A DNA stretch of 64,000 bases from Erinaceus europaeus (GCF_950295315.1 NC_080175.1:89906793-89970792); one strand, 5' to 3'. Counted from the stretch's first letter, positions 23,942 to 35,674 are shown. Translations and numbers: made by a program. The notes: generated from the sequence alone by a model not told the origin.

Positions 23942-24236
23942 CGTTAAGTGCACACAGCATAAGAGCAAAGATCAGTGTAAAGATCCTGTTTCGAGCCCTG
24001 GGCTTTCCACCTGCAGAGGGGTCACTTCACAAGTGGTGAAGCAGGTCTATAGGTGTTTATCTTTCTCCCTCTCAATCCCCCCTCTCCTCTTAATTTGTCT
24101 CTGTCCTGTCCAACAACAGCAGCAACAACAATGGAAAAAAAATGCCCGCCAGAAGCAGTGGATTCGTAGTGCAGGCACTGAGCCCCAGTGATAACCCTGA
24201 AGGCAAAAATTAATTAATTAATTAAATTAAAATTAA
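23942..24236 (+). mobile_element. SINE-A, head partly missing, with 3' module
   Basis: Starts at 'gttaagtgcacacagcataa', without the first 15 or so bases, and ends in a TTAA-type tail. The flanking 'aagaaaatacaaata' and 'aagaaaatagaaata' are the probable target-site duplication. The 5' flank already held a second 'agaaaatacaaata' at 23884. Confidence 0.9.
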
Positions 24237-24354
24237 AAAGAAAATAGAAATAGTCTTTCTCATGCAAAACTTGTGCCTTTATATGTGCATACCCTGAGTT
24301 TTACACAGCAATAAGAGAAGTTCTGGTACTATATTACCTGTTATCCAGCTAGCT

Positions 24355-24366
24355 ATTATCTATCTA

Positions 24367-24399
<33 letters not shown>

Positions 24400-24476
24400 T
24401 CATCATTACTGTACCATCAATATGAATTTTTAAAGAAGTTTCCGTGGTGAAATCTCTTATACATTAAGCCCTAGTG

Positions 24477-24510
<34 letters not shown>
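24355..24510. repeat. (TATC)n/(TA)n and (CA)n microsatellites
   Basis: TATC then TA units at about 24355-24398, and a CA tract of about 30 bases at 24480-24509. Unique bases lie between them. Confidence 0.9.
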
Positions 24511-24514
<4 letters not shown>

Positions 24515-24577
24515 TTTAAGGCTTCTAAAATGAAATTGGCAGTGCATTTTGAAAAGTACTAGACAACTAATAGTTTT

Positions 24578-24845
24578 TTAAAGTACCTAGCACTTTTCAG
24601 TATTTTTGTACTTCAGGTTCAGTTGAAGTATTTTATCCAGACAGACTCATTTAATCATCAAAACAAATTCACTAGCTGCGAGTTATTGTAAAGTTCATTT
24701 TATAAATGAGAAAAGTAAAATACAGTCAAATGACTGCTATGGAAACTCAGTCACAAAATAAGTGAACTGGGAGTTGAAGCTCACTAATCTGACCCCAGAG
24801 TCTGTGTCTTTGGCTACTATTATACAGAAGCTCTCCTGATGCCTT
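24578..24845 (-). mobile_element. MIR (ancient mammalian SINE)
   Basis: The plus strand reads like the reverse of MIR: 'atttaatcatcaaaacaaat', 'ttcattttataaatgagaaa', 'gactgctatggaaactcagt', 'gagttgaagctcactaatct', 'gaccccagagtctgtgtctt'. Heavily diverged, as expected for a repeat shared across mammals. Confidence 0.8.
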
Positions 24846-24959
24846 TTTAGTCCTCTGGAAGGTATTTTTTGCTATAACTTGTTTAATAATCCTTTCATAT
24901 TAGAACTTCTATATCTCACAGTCTACAATGCTAACTGTGATCTTGATGCCAAACAGGTA

Positions 24960-25110
24960 AGTTTTGAATCTTGAATTCACACTTCCTACCTCAGTCACCT
25001 TGTATAATTCACTTCTGTGTTAATTATTGAAATGAGTTTTCTCTGCTCTAAATTATGAGTTGTAATAACACCCACTTACTCAGGGGGATTTCAGCACAAT
25101 GATAGTATAC
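24960..25110 (+). mobile_element. MIR core, partial
   Basis: 'acctcagtcaccttgtataattc', 'gagttttctctgctctaaat' and 'taataacacccacttactca' follow the MIR core in the forward direction, opposite to its neighbour. Confidence 0.6.
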
Positions 25111-25154
25111 AGAATCCTCTCTAAAAGTGTCATCTCACTTAGGCAGTAATAGGA

Positions 25155-25430
25155 ATTCTACTTATTTATTTATCTATCTATTGCCTTCAGGGTTTTTGCT
25201 GAGTGTTGGCATGTGTGCTGCTCCACCAGTCCCAGTGACTAATTTTGATTGTTTTTGTTTTTCCTTCCTCTACATAGGAGGGGGGTATGGAGGACATCAA
25301 AACACTTTCTGCTGCACTGTTTGTGAAACTTCGCCTTGCAGGCATTCCTATGTGATGACCCAGGGCTCAGCCTGGGTTGAATGATAACCTATGTCCTCTT
25401 CTCAGCTAAGCAGTTTGCCAGTGACAGTAG
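25155..25430 (-). mobile_element. old SINE with 3' module
   Basis: In reverse it shows a worn 3' module ('gttttgatgtcctccat' region) and a SINE body ending near 25430. The family (A or B) is uncertain because of decay. Confidence 0.5.
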
Positions 25431-25865
25431 AAACTGTCATATCTGCACTGTCTTTCTCCAAAAGGACAAGAAGTCTCTTAGCATGAGTACACCAGGACAA
25501 GCATATTTGGTGCAGCAAGAAGGCTTTCCACAAACACATTTCCATTTCTTTTTCTTTTGTACAGATTTTTCGGGGGGGGGGGGGGCATCTGTATTTCATG
25601 ATTTTGACATAATACAATGATAAGAAGGACTAGACCAAATAAATGAGTGAATTGAAGTGAAGCACTTTGATTGACAGGAATTCAGTTCATGTCTCATGAA
25701 TCCTAATAATTGTAAGTACCAAATTACTATAAGGAAAGTTTGAAGCTCATTGTGTTAAATTATAATAAAGTTGACTTCCAGTGAATTTAGAAAAAATATT
25801 ACTCTATTTAGACAACTCACATCATAGTAAATTATTTGAGAAAACACTATCAATAAGCAGAGGAA

Positions 25866-25899
<34 letters not shown>

Positions 25900-26095
25900 G
25901 CAATCTATATAAGAGAAATATTTTCTTCACTGATTCTACCATGGAATTTAAATGTGTGATTAGTCCAGTGAGTTTAATTTGTTAGATGTTCTCACATTTT
26001 GTATCCTAAATTTGAAATGTGTTAAAAAATATATGAGCAGTTTTATATTTCCCCTTAGCTTTCTTTTTTTTTAATACTCCTTCCCTGTTCTATTT
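25431..26095. other. unassigned DNA with poly-G and (GT)n tracts
   Basis: Contains a 14-15 base G run near 25571-25586 and a GT repeat at about 25869-25897. No gene or repeat family otherwise. Overlapping frames near the G run are not convincing. Confidence 0.5.
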
Positions 26096-26104
26096 TTTCA
26101 AACT

Positions 26105-26345
26105 ACTTTATGCATGTAGGGATCCCAGTTTGAGCCCCCGGTTCCCCACCTGCAGCTGGGAGTAGCTTCATAGGTGGTGAAGCAAGTCTGCAGGTGTCTG
26201 TCTTTCTCTCCCACTCTCTATCTTCCCCTCCTCTATTTCTCTCTGTCCTATCCAACAATGATGACATCAATAACAATAATAACTACAACAATAAAAACAC
26301 AACAAGGGCAACAAAAGGGAATAAATAAATATTACAAAAATTAAG
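26105..26345 (+). mobile_element. SINE-A, 5'-truncated
   Basis: Starts just before the B box ('gggatcccagtttgagcccc') and is otherwise complete to 'gggcaacaaaagggaataaa'. Confidence 0.9.
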
Positions 26346-26368
26346 AAATATTTACCTGACATGATTTG

Positions 26369-26480
26369 TTTTTTGTTTATTTTTTAAATATTTATTTTAT
26401 TTATTTATTCCCTTTTGTTGCCCTTGTTGTTTTATTGTTGTGGTTATTATTGTTGTTGTCAACAGCCCGACTCCCCCACT
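26369..26480 (-). mobile_element. SINE-A with its middle deleted
   Basis: Only the extreme 5' bases ('gggggagtcgggctgttg' on the minus strand) and the 3' 'caacaataataaccacaac' part plus A/T tail are present. They are joined directly, with about 180 bases missing. The perfect 12-base repeat 'tgacatgatttg' (26357-26368 and 26481-26492) shows it inserted as one unit. The deletion probably arose in the RNA or during reverse transcription. Confidence 0.9.
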
Positions 26481-26596
26481 TGACATGATTTGATAGAGAA
26501 CTACTCAAGATAGAGTTGAAAGAAAGATAATGATACTTGCCCAATTATCCTTGACACATTTTGTCCCAACTGACTTTGTACATTCACTAAGGTTGT

Positions 26597-26890
26597 CCAG
26601 GGCCAGGTGGTGATGCACCTAGTTAAGCACACAATTACCATGCACAAGAACCCAGGAGTGTGGATCGACCTGCCAACACCCATGTTTAGCGGGGAAGCAA
26701 TTAAAGAAGCCAGACTTTCTACTTTCTGCACCCTATACTGATCCTGGGTCCATACTCCTAGAGGAATAAAGAATAGGAACACTTTCAAGGGAGGAGATGG
26801 GATACGGAGTTCTGGTGGTAGGAATTGTGTGGAATTGTACCCCTCTTATCCTATGGTCTTGTGAATATTTTCATTTTGTAAAGAAAAAAA
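26597..26890 (+). mobile_element. chimera: SINE-B head joined to X 3' half
   Basis: Bases 26597-26650 are a normal SINE-B head ('ggccaggtggtgatgcacct' through 'gcacaagaacccagg'). The next base starts X sequence ('agtgtggatcgacctgccaa'), which continues to the usual X 3' end near 26890. The rest of the SINE is absent. No clear target-site duplication was found, so later rearrangement cannot be ruled out. Confidence 0.75.
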
Positions 26891-27565
26891 CAAGAAAAGA
26901 AATTCAAAGACAACAACCAACCATACAGACTGTATCCTGGAAGACTATCATTCAGATATGAATGAGCAATCAAAACAGCTCCACACATACCAAAACCGAA
27001 GGAGTTTGTCATTAACAGACTTGCCTTGCATGCAAAGGCAAGTTCCACTGAAAGGGGTTCCACAGAGAAAGAAAGAAAGGTGAAACACAGTAAGACAGCA
27101 ACAAAATGACTCAGAAATTTAAGCCATAGAAATATTAGAAAACTTTAAAGTATGAAAGGTGGGTGGAAGAAATAGATAAAGGACACTCAAACAAAGAATG
27201 GTGAGACATGAACAGTTTTTAAAAGACTCTGAAATATATATATATATAACACATTTATAGATAAAGTACATATGTATATGTAAATGTAACACATTTATAT
27301 GGATACAGTCCTCCAAGTCTTTTTTTTAAATGATGTTCTTTTTTTTCTCTAGTAGTTTCTACTCTTCTTATATCTTTTATTCTGTTTATTTCCTCCTTTT
27401 TATCATCTTTAATACCTTGAGGCCCCTTAAATTGGTGTTTGTGTTCAATGACTTGTATTACTATTGTTTATATCCATCACCAAATGATCTTCATTTCTCT
27501 GAAAGATAACTATCAGATAAGTTCACTCATAGGTACAATATAAATAATCAAAGAACAGGAGTTTG
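26891..27565. other. unique AT-rich DNA, no gene seen
   Basis: Includes a short TA run near 27235. Nothing else recognised. Confidence 0.5.
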
Positions 27566-27569
27566 TTTT

Positions 27570-27790
27570 AAAAAGGAGGGGGTGGTGGCATGTCTGGTTA
27601 AGTACAGATTCTACAATGCACAAGGACCTGGGTTCCAGCATCTGGTCCCCACTTGCATGGGCAAAGCTTTGCAAGTGGTGAAACAGTGATGCAGTTGTCT
27701 CTCTGTCTCTCTCATTTTCTATCATCCTCTTCCCTCTCAATTTCTGGCTGTCTGTATCCAATAAATAAATAATGATTAAAAATAACTTCC
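27570..27790 (+). mobile_element. SINE-B, nearly full length
   Basis: Head 'gggtggtggcatgtctggtt' to 'ctgtatccaataaataaata', with typical CT-rich middle. Confidence 0.9.
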
Positions 27791-27829
27791 TTTTTTAAAA
27801 AAAGGAGCCAAGTTGTTAAGACTTTGTAA

Positions 27830-27965
27830 AAGCTATGGTGATTTCCTTGGGTGTGGAAGAAAAGCTAGGCACAGAACTGTGGTGATTGAGTGTGGTGTGT
27901 AATTATACCCCATAATCTATGATTTTTTATACTATTATCAAATCACTAACAAAAATAAAACTAAT
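27830..27965 (+). mobile_element. family X 3' end, short fragment
   Basis: 'gtgtgtaattataccccata', 'tatcaaatcactaacaaaaa' match the end of the X copy at 22525. The upstream bases are diverged. Confidence 0.6.
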
Positions 27966-28082
27966 AAATCATTTAATAAAGATGAGAACTATATAAATCT
28001 ACCTGACAACTTGTTTTATTATTACAATTTGATAGAAGTGATAGTCATTGAAAAATTACAAGTTTTGTTTGGTCCTCACTGC

Positions 28083-28100
28083 ATGATCAGTTATAAATAT

Positions 28101-28131
<31 letters not shown>

Positions 28132-28296
28132 TTTTGGAAAGAGATAGAGAGAAATTGAGAGGGAATGGGGATAAAAAAAGAGACAAAGAAACATCTGTAG
28201 CACTGCTTCACCTTTTGTGAAGCTTTTCCTCCTGCATGAAGGGCCAAGGGGCTTGAACCAAGGTCTTTGTACACTGTAATATGTACACTCATCCCC
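28083..28296 (-). mobile_element. SINE-B with long (AAAT)n tail
   Basis: Complete minus-strand body. The tail has expanded to about 11 ATTT units on the plus strand (28092-28135). Confidence 0.9.
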
Positions 28297-29480
28297 AAGG
28301 AACACCTATCTAATGTGGAATTAGCTCAGGTGGACCACACATAGGTTCACTTAGAGAGAAACTGAAGGTTTAGACCTAGATGAACTCCACACTTTTCAAT
28401 TTTATATATACCGACAAATAGATTTTCCAACCGATTTGAGTCACTTTAATTTATGCTGCATTGAATAGAAACACTTTTTTCCCACTAAACCCTGTCAGAA
28501 TTGCTGACATGTGAACAAGATAAAGTGACTATTATTTCTATTATCAAATAAATGTTGAGATTGTTGTTCACATAGTAGTAGATTACCAACATAATTGTGA
28601 CTTCAATTAAAGTAGACTGTTCCAATTTTGCTAGGATTGTGAACTGATTCCTTCCTTGGGAAAATGCTAAGCATATTTTCAACATTTACTAAAATTAAAG
28701 GCAACAGCTGAGCAAATGGCATATAAGAGTCAACAATTAGTGAAAGATCAATGTAGTGAAAATAGTTTCACAAAAAGGAATTCTAACCCTTGTATTATCC
28801 AAAGGAACCAAAGCCAAGTAGGAATATAAGGCAGAAATCTTGTATGTCCATTTATTGTTGAACATTCCATTCTTTCCACACTAACACAGAGAAAAAAAAA
28901 ACCACAGGATATTTGTTGAATTAATAAATGCTATGCTACATTGAAAAGTACATTTCATTGACCAGTAAATTATACTTCACTGACCAGTAAATTACTTCAA
29001 CTTTAAGCATGTGTCTCTTAAGTAATCTCAGGTACTGTATAAGCCTGAATTTATTTTGGTGAAGTCACTATACTATGGCCTTTGTGATGATGTGTCCATT
29101 TAGAATACATAGAACAGAAAACAAATTTTTTTTATTTATACTTGGTAATAGTTTCCTTCTATCAGCCAGACGTGACACGCTAGTGGAAACTAATTAAACA
29201 CATTGAAATATAAATTCTATAATTTAACTATCGGGGGAAAATCTTTAATATACTTTATACATCTTCAGAATATTAATTAAGTTGTGAGTTTAATATCTCT
29301 ACCCATTTTCTACTATATATTGGGACTAAAATTTAGTGATGCATGATGAATTATACAACTTTTATTTAAGTCAATTAAATATGACTGGTGTTGAAATTAG
29401 ATATTTATTAAAAATTTAAAATTCTACACTAAATTTTTTAATATTAGACATCACACCTTTAAGTCTGATGTGGAGATTTG
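28297..29480. other. unique AT-rich DNA, no gene seen
   Basis: Includes an imperfect tandem pair of about 21 bases ('gaccagtaaattatacttca' type) near 28955-28996. No coding signal recognised. Confidence 0.5.
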
Positions 29481-29482
29481 TT

Positions 29483-29657
29483 GCTTTTCTTTCTTTCTTT
29501 CTTTAGATAAATACAGGGAGAAATAGAGAGAAAACACCTGTAGCGCTGCTTCACAGCTCATAAAGTTTCCCCCACCAAGTGGGGACCAGGGCCTTAAACC
29601 TGAGTGCTTGAGCATAATAAACTGTGTGCTCTACTGCCTGGGCCACTGCCCAGCATC
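29483..29657 (-). mobile_element. SINE-B copy
   Basis: Minus-strand head at about 29650, B-box region near 29590, short body and a (GAAA)n-type tail at 29483-29505. Confidence 0.85.
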
Positions 29658-29929
29658 TAGAGATCAGTTTTCATATATACATTTAAAGGACCTCAAAAAG
29701 TTAACAACTAAATCTTATTTATACAATATTATTTTTTTCTCCTATCATTCAAAAATTTGTCTCTTCAATGTCTAGAGGCAGTTAACATCTCACTTTTAAC
29801 GTAAATAGAACTGTACTTTTAAAAATATTAATCCCCTTAAGAGAATTAGCTTTGAATTTCATAACAATAGCCAAGTTGTAGAAAACACCACCTGTAAATT
29901 CAAGAGAATCCAAAAAGAATTCAAAAACC

Positions 29930-30105
29930 TCCTGGACATGCAGTGGATAAAACATGGAACTCTTAGTAATGTGGTCCCAAGTTATTTATATTCCTGGCAT
30001 CACATGTGCCAGAGTGGTGTAATCTCCCTCTCTCTCTCCCTCTCTCTCCCTCTCTTTCTTTCTCTCTCTCTCTGAATCTATTTTAACAAATAAATATTAA
30101 AAACT
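29930..30105 (+). mobile_element. SINE-D copy with (CT)n expansion
   Basis: 'acatgcagtggataaaacat', 'ggaactcttagtaatgtggt', 'catcacatgtgccagagtgg', then about 50 bases of CT repeat (30025-30075) and an 'aataaatatt' tail. Confidence 0.75.
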
Positions 30106-30411
30106 AAAATGAAACACCAAATTGTATGACCATCTCTGGGCCAAGCAGAATGCAATTAAACAATTTCTGGAGTGTGATTGCTTTATGATGTACATTAAAA
30201 TCAAGGGTAGATCTTCCAGACTGGTTGTTTTTAAAGAGCTGTTTTTTACATTGATCTTATGTATGTTATAGTTAGTTTGTCACTTTCTAATAATGTAACA
30301 TTATTATAAGAATATTATTAATATGGAGAAAATTAAACCTTTGACTTGCATACTGAGTTTTTAGGCCTAATTATTTAACCATTTATTAATTTCTTCCATA
30401 AATACTTTTTA

Positions 30412-30611
30412 AAGTTTTTTTTATTATTTATTATTACTTTGACAGGACAGAAAGAAATTGAGAGGGGTTGAGGAGATGGAAAAGAAGAGAGAAAGAAAGA
30501 CGAAAGACACTTGCTTCACCATTCCTAATGCTTACCCTCTGTAGGTAGGGACAGGGAACGTGGACCTAGGTTTTTGTACATGCTAACTTGTGATATGTAC
30601 GCCACCTGGTT
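30412..30611 (-). mobile_element. SINE-B copy
   Basis: Body clear from 'gaaattgagaggggttgagg' to the head 'ccacctggttgtacatgcta' side. 'ttgtacatgctaac' recurs at 30576 and 30612, suggesting a local duplication at the head end. Confidence 0.8.
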
Positions 30612-30747
30612 GTACATGCTAACGTGTTTGCTTGACCAAGTGCACATGCAAGCCTATGTATTGAAACCTAAAAAACATGGTGTCAGTTTTAGTTGGAAAT
30701 ATATAGATTTGTATTTTGTTTATCATATTTTAAAACAGTCACTTATT

Positions 30748-30945
30748 GAGCCAGATGGTGGCTTCTCCCTTTGAGTGCATAGTATCATGTGCAGGGACCA
30801 GAGTAACAGGGAGGAAACTTCACAAATGGTGGAAAAGTGCTGCAGGTATCTCTCTATCCTTATCCATCTACTCCTATCTATCTGTCTATCTATCTACCTG
30901 TCTGTTTCACCCTCAATGTGTATTTCTATTCAATAAACAAAGTAT
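30748..30945 (+). mobile_element. SINE-B copy with (TATC)-rich middle
   Basis: Head 'gccagatggtggcttctccc', 'aaacttcacaaatggtggaa', then TATC/TGTC units replacing the usual CT-rich stretch, ending 'ctattcaataaac'. Confidence 0.75.
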
Positions 30946-31264
30946 TGAGAATTATATGTAATTATTAATTATAAAATGAGAGGTGGTAAGAGAGCAGAAT
31001 AAAAATGTAAATACTGCTTAGCTCTGATATAATGTGACTGAATATTGAATTTGTAATATCTGTGAATTTGGACCTGCAAAACTTGTGTTCTAATAGACTG
31101 AGATTCCTCAAAATAGGGTAGCTCTATTTTTTAGAGCTATGACCTAAAAACATTAAATATTTAAGCCAATATAAATTTTATCGAATCCTTTCAATGTTAA
31201 CACACAATTAATGCAAGAAAATTATTTTATAACAATCTTTTATTCTATGAAATTACCACTTTAT

Positions 31265-31484
31265 TTTTTAACATTTTATTTATTTACTTATTTATTATTG
31301 GATAGAGACAGAGAAGAATCTAGAGGAGAGGGTGAGACAGACAGGAAAAGAGAAGAAAGACAAGTGGAGCTGTGCTTCACCACTCCTGAAGCTTTCCCCC
31401 TGCAGTGTGGACCAGTGGCTTGAACCCAGATCCTTGAGCTCTGTAATGTGTGTGCTTAACCAGAGACGCCACCACCTGGTCCCT
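31265..31484 (-). mobile_element. SINE-B, full length
   Basis: The minus strand starts 'gggaccaggtggtggcgtct'. 'aaattaccactttat' (31250-31264) and 'aaattgccactttat' (31485-31499) are the target-site duplication, with one mismatch. Confidence 0.95.
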
Positions 31485-31499
31485 AAATTGCCACTTTAT

Positions 31500-32328
31500 A
31501 TAAACAATAATACTAAAGTACTTGCTATGTATCACAGTTTAGTGGTAAAATTGTTCATTGAAAATAATTAGTAGTTTCCATATGTTGGCATATAAATAAA
31601 ATAGCTCTACTGCCTTTACAAACAATACCAGTGTGCTTATTCTATTTATATTTCACTAAAAGAGCATAATATTTTCAAAGCTTAAATATTTTCCAGTGCA
31701 CGTGCCAAAGAACAAGTGGTTTTAAAAGTGTTTTCTCAACCCCATGTTTGTAGTTCAACAACAAGCAATGTTTCTGTTCAGTGCCACTACTCAGTATAAA
31801 TTTGCAACTTCAACCTAGTATTTACTAATTATCCACAACTTTGATATCTAATATTTAAAAATAATTTGAATTTCTAAATCACTTCAAAAACCTAATGGAA
31901 CTCAAATGCTATTGCAGCTGAAACCACTTAATAGAGTCTTATTAATAACAACAATCTAGTTAAATTAGGCACTTTAAGTAAACATATTTTATCTTGGCCA
32001 CTTGATTTAATCTAAAACAATAATAATAGTTAATAAGCATGGACAATAACAGATATGTTCTCCATTAACTATTTGCCTAGGTTTTGGGGGGTATTTCTGC
32101 TTCAGAATGAATAAGAAGCCACCTAGATGAGATCGTCTACTGTAAATTCTGTTTCATAGCTTAGTTACAGGAAAGTGGGTTCTCACAATATCAGCATAAC
32201 TTGGCTATGTCAACTAAAATCTGTTTAAACATACATACTTGTTATACAACTTCTCAGAAAACAAAACACAGAATATTCTTATAATAGGATACCTTTCATT
32301 TTAGTTTTAATAATACTAGAATGATGTC

Positions 32329-32359
<31 letters not shown>

Positions 32360-32859
32360 CCTCCCACTTTCTTCCCCCTCTTCGCCTCTGCTCTCTCTTT
32401 AGTGATCATTTTTAAGTCATTCATACAAAATACCACCAGGGTTAAGAAGTAGTTGCCAATTTCAATAGTCATCAATATTTAAAAGCATTTGATCTAATTC
32501 AAGTTGACACTTTTCTATTGATCTATTCAGTAAAATTTTTTCAAACAGTCAGTAGTTTCTCTGAACAGTATGACACTCAACAGATTCAAGTGGGTCTCTG
32601 CCTTCTGTTAAGAATAAAAAAGCCAATTCACTCACAGGTAAAATTTTAATGAATTGTTTGAGTATCGTAATGGCCAATTGCTTTTCTTCTTCTAAAAGTT
32701 CTTAACTCTTTAAATCAATTTGTGTATCCAATCTCTTACCAGAATTCATTCATTCATTATATGCCCAATGTACTAATCTTCATTAACATTAATATGAATT
32801 GTAACACATTTTCTATTACCAAATTGGTATTATCCTGCCTGTTTTTTAATCATTGTACT
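31500..32859. other. unique AT-rich DNA, no gene seen
   Basis: Holds a CT repeat (about 32331-32362) and little else that I can name. Confidence 0.5.
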
Positions 32860-33592
32860 GAGGAATTATGGGTCATCCTGGAAGATCTGGGTGGCCCCTG
32901 AGAGTCCTAAGGGGACCCTGGTGACAAGGGTGACGTACACTGAGAGGAAGGAAGCATAGAAAGTACTGACCAACTCCAGGAGAAGCCTCTTGGATGACTC
33001 ATTTGTTAAGGGATAAAAGCAAGTAGATCTGCCCAAGGTTCAGAAAGAAAGTTGAGGTAGTCATTAATCTATACACAATGCATAGTTACATCTTGACCTA
33101 CTAGGTAATTGATCACAACTGGAAAGTTACCATATAAGGTCTGGTCATGAGCTCACAATGCCTAGGCAGACTTTTTTCTCTAAGGGTAAATTACAAGCAT
33201 TTCAGGGCAGTGGGGAAGGGAGCAATTTGAGCAAAGCCAGGATATCTGCGGTGGGTTTCAGGTTGGCCATACACAGTAATTTATGGCCTTTGTTCAAAAG
33301 GGATGGGGGAACATGTACAGGAAGGTGACCCATCTGGAAAAGCCCATCCATCACAAGTTTATGAGGTCAGGAGGACCTGCCTAATGTCTCTCCCCCTTAG
33401 GAGGGGGAGAACTTGAGGTCAACCTGCTCAGACTCTCATGGAAATAATGTAAGTACCACCCATATCACCCATTAGTGCAATCATCCAGTATCCATCCTTC
33501 ATAAGTGGCTTACCTCACTTAACATAATTCATGTACCAGTTAAGATATGGTAGGGTATTTCATCATTTCTGAAAACTGAGTGGTATTCTATC

Positions 33593-33610
<18 letters not shown>
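32860..33610 (-). mobile_element. old L1 3' end, probable
   Basis: The minus strand from 33600 reads 'tagaataccactcagttttc', 'gaaatgatgaaat', then 'ttatgttaagtgaggtaagc'. This is the end of L1 ORF2 and the start of the 3' UTR. The sequence on to 32860 has a non-coding UTR-like character, but I cannot prove it belongs to the same L1. Hence the L1 call is sound near 33440-33600 and weaker further left. Confidence 0.55.
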
Positions 33611-33623
<13 letters not shown>

Positions 33624-33639
33624 CAACAACTTTTGTCTT

Positions 33640-34070
33640 TGTTTTTGTTTCTTATGAATAATTTGTTACAAGATTGTAAGATTACAATGTGTAGTTCCCC
33701 ACCACACACGTAACCAAAGTTCCATATCCCCTACCTCCTAAAGATAACCACCATGGTTCTCAGAAGTCTTACAGTTTACTTTACTTGCTGCTGTAGTTGT
33801 CTTTCATATCTTTGCTTATTTTGCTACTCATAATTATCTCCATTTCCATACATTTTGTCCGAAAAGACATAGTGCCATCTTTTTTGATCGCAGAGTAATA
33901 TTCCATGGAATATAATCTTATAACTTCTTTAGTCAGTCATCTGTTGACGGTATACTACAACTTTCTTAGCCTCTCATCTGGGTTGCCCTGGCTATATTAT
34001 TCTCTGTAGAGGAGAACTCAAAGTTTCTGAATTATTTTATATTATAGTTCTGGATTAGATATACCAACAA
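33640..34070 (-). mobile_element. second old L1 3' end
   Basis: The minus strand reads 'caacagatgactgactaaag' and 'atattccatggaatattact' (33895-33950), again the L1 ORF2 C-terminal 'MEYY' region, then a UTR towards 33650. It repeats the same L1 part as the neighbour at 33590, so two separate L1 ends lie in tandem, both on the minus strand. Confidence 0.6.
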
Positions 34071-34611
34071 GGAAGTCTCTGATGTGATTATTAGGAAAAC
34101 AGTGAGTACTTTTTTTTTCTCTCTTTTTTTCTAGTATTACTCAGGCCTCATAGAAGCATAAGTCACACATACATATAGTCCAAGTTTATATGTATGTGTG
34201 TGTGTCCAATAAAGCACATATTTTTCAAAAGAAGATAATTAAGAGAAAGATAGTAGAAAGACTACATGGAACAAGTAACAAATAGCAAGTTGGCAAACGA
34301 ATTTCAGTCTTTCAATAATCACATTAAATGTGAATGGTATAAACATTGTAATTAAGTGACATACTTACAAGAAATAAATTTTATTTGTAAAAATTAAACA
34401 TGTTTAAAATACAAGGTTAAAACACTATAAAGTATAATGGCAAAAAGGTTGTGATTCATGTATCAATATCAAACAAGCTAGATTTTACAGTAAACCGTAC
34501 TATCCCCATTTATATAAAGAAATATTCTCCAGCTTTGAATGAAACAGTTAAGAGGATATATCAATGAATGCTACAGTACTAAATCCTCAATAAAAAAGTA
34601 AAATAAATAAA
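34071..34611. other. AT-rich DNA, possible worn L1 part
   Basis: 'atcacattaaatgtgaatgg' near 34318 resembles the start of L1 ORF2 ('TLNVNG'), but the surrounding match is too weak to call. Confidence 0.35.
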
Positions 34612-34742
34612 CAAGTGGTTGCAAAAATGATTCAGTGGTAGCTCATAGTGTTTGCCTATATAAGGCTCTGAGTTCTATCCTCTGCAACAAAGATTGATAC
34701 TTGGGTTATTTTCTCTCTTTGTCTCAGACAAATAAATGAAGA
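34612..34742 (+). mobile_element. SINE-E copy
   Basis: 'aaatgattcagtggtagctc', 'ctctgagttctatcctctgc', CT-rich part and an 'aaataaatgaag' tail. Confidence 0.6.
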
Positions 34743-34754
34743 TTTTAAAATACG

Positions 34755-34905
34755 ATGAAATGGATGGTGAAGTAGTTCAACTGCTAGAGTGTAGGTCTTG
34801 CATGCCTGAAATTCCTGTTTCAACCTCTGGCATCATTTGTGACAGAGTGGCATTCTGACTTCTGTCTCTGCCCCATGTGAAATATGTAATACATAACATA
34901 AATCT
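34755..34905 (+). mobile_element. SINE-D copy
   Basis: 'gatggtgaagtagttcaact', 'ttgcatgcctgaaattcctg', 'catcatttgtgacagagtgg' follow SINE-D order. Worn 3' end. Confidence 0.6.
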
Positions 34906-34907
34906 AA

Positions 34908-35095
34908 AAAAATATATAGAATGGGAGAAGATCTTATACAACATGTATCAGATAAAAGACTAGTAAGCAAAATACAAAATAAAGTCAGTAATCTGAGCAA
35001 CAACAACAACAAAAAACCTAACAACCCCATTAGAAAATGAAGCAAAAAGATATGAACAGAAACTTCAACAAGAAGCTTGTCAAATATGTATGTTA
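34908..35095 (+). mobile_element. L1 ORF2 fragment
   Basis: The forward strand encodes an L1-like 'MGEDLIQHVSDKRLVSKIQN' segment followed by 'NNPIRK', the region before the ORF2 cysteine-rich end. Frames break beyond it. Confidence 0.75.
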
Positions 35096-35336
35096 TTCTC
35101 AGTGGTGCTGACTGGGCTAAATGAAATAGGGAATGGTTGTACAAAGAAATACAGCTGACAATGTTAACAGGAACATTAAATGTACATGGCATAACACATA
35201 AACAGGAGTAATAAACCCTTTCTATAAGAAAAAGTATAGTGAGTATGTGAAAAAAAAAAAAACTTGTAGTTTCAGAGTTGGTTTTGGTAAGATTTCCTTC
35301 ACTAGGAGTTCTCTGGAAAATAAAAATGACAAATAT

Positions 35337-35430
35337 AACCTCAAGAAATATTTATTGTGTGTCCACTGAGAGCTAATCATCTTGCTAGGCACTACGGATA
35401 CTAAGTCTAATAAAATGTAGTTTATGTTCT
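35337..35430 (+). mobile_element. ancient mammalian repeat, class uncertain
   Basis: 'aaatatttattgtgtgtcca', 'ttgctaggcactacggatac' have the 'tattgagtgcctac...aggcactg' pattern of old mammalian repeats. Too short to assign. Confidence 0.4.
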
Positions 35431-35674
35431 CGGTAGCGTATGGCTTAGTGTAGAAGAAAAACTAGTTTATTAGGTCCTCCCAAAAAGTTTGTAAGGATCA
35501 TAGGAGTTCAAGGAAAGACTTCAAAATGGTTTTGGAAAATAATATTGATAATTCTTTGTAATTATTTTAAAAAGGAAGAAGTTAACTAGAGGAAACAACA
35601 TTACAGTATTGGGCCTAATTGTAAATTACTGCCAAGGGATCAATGGGAAGTGGGTCATAAAAATTAGAAATACC

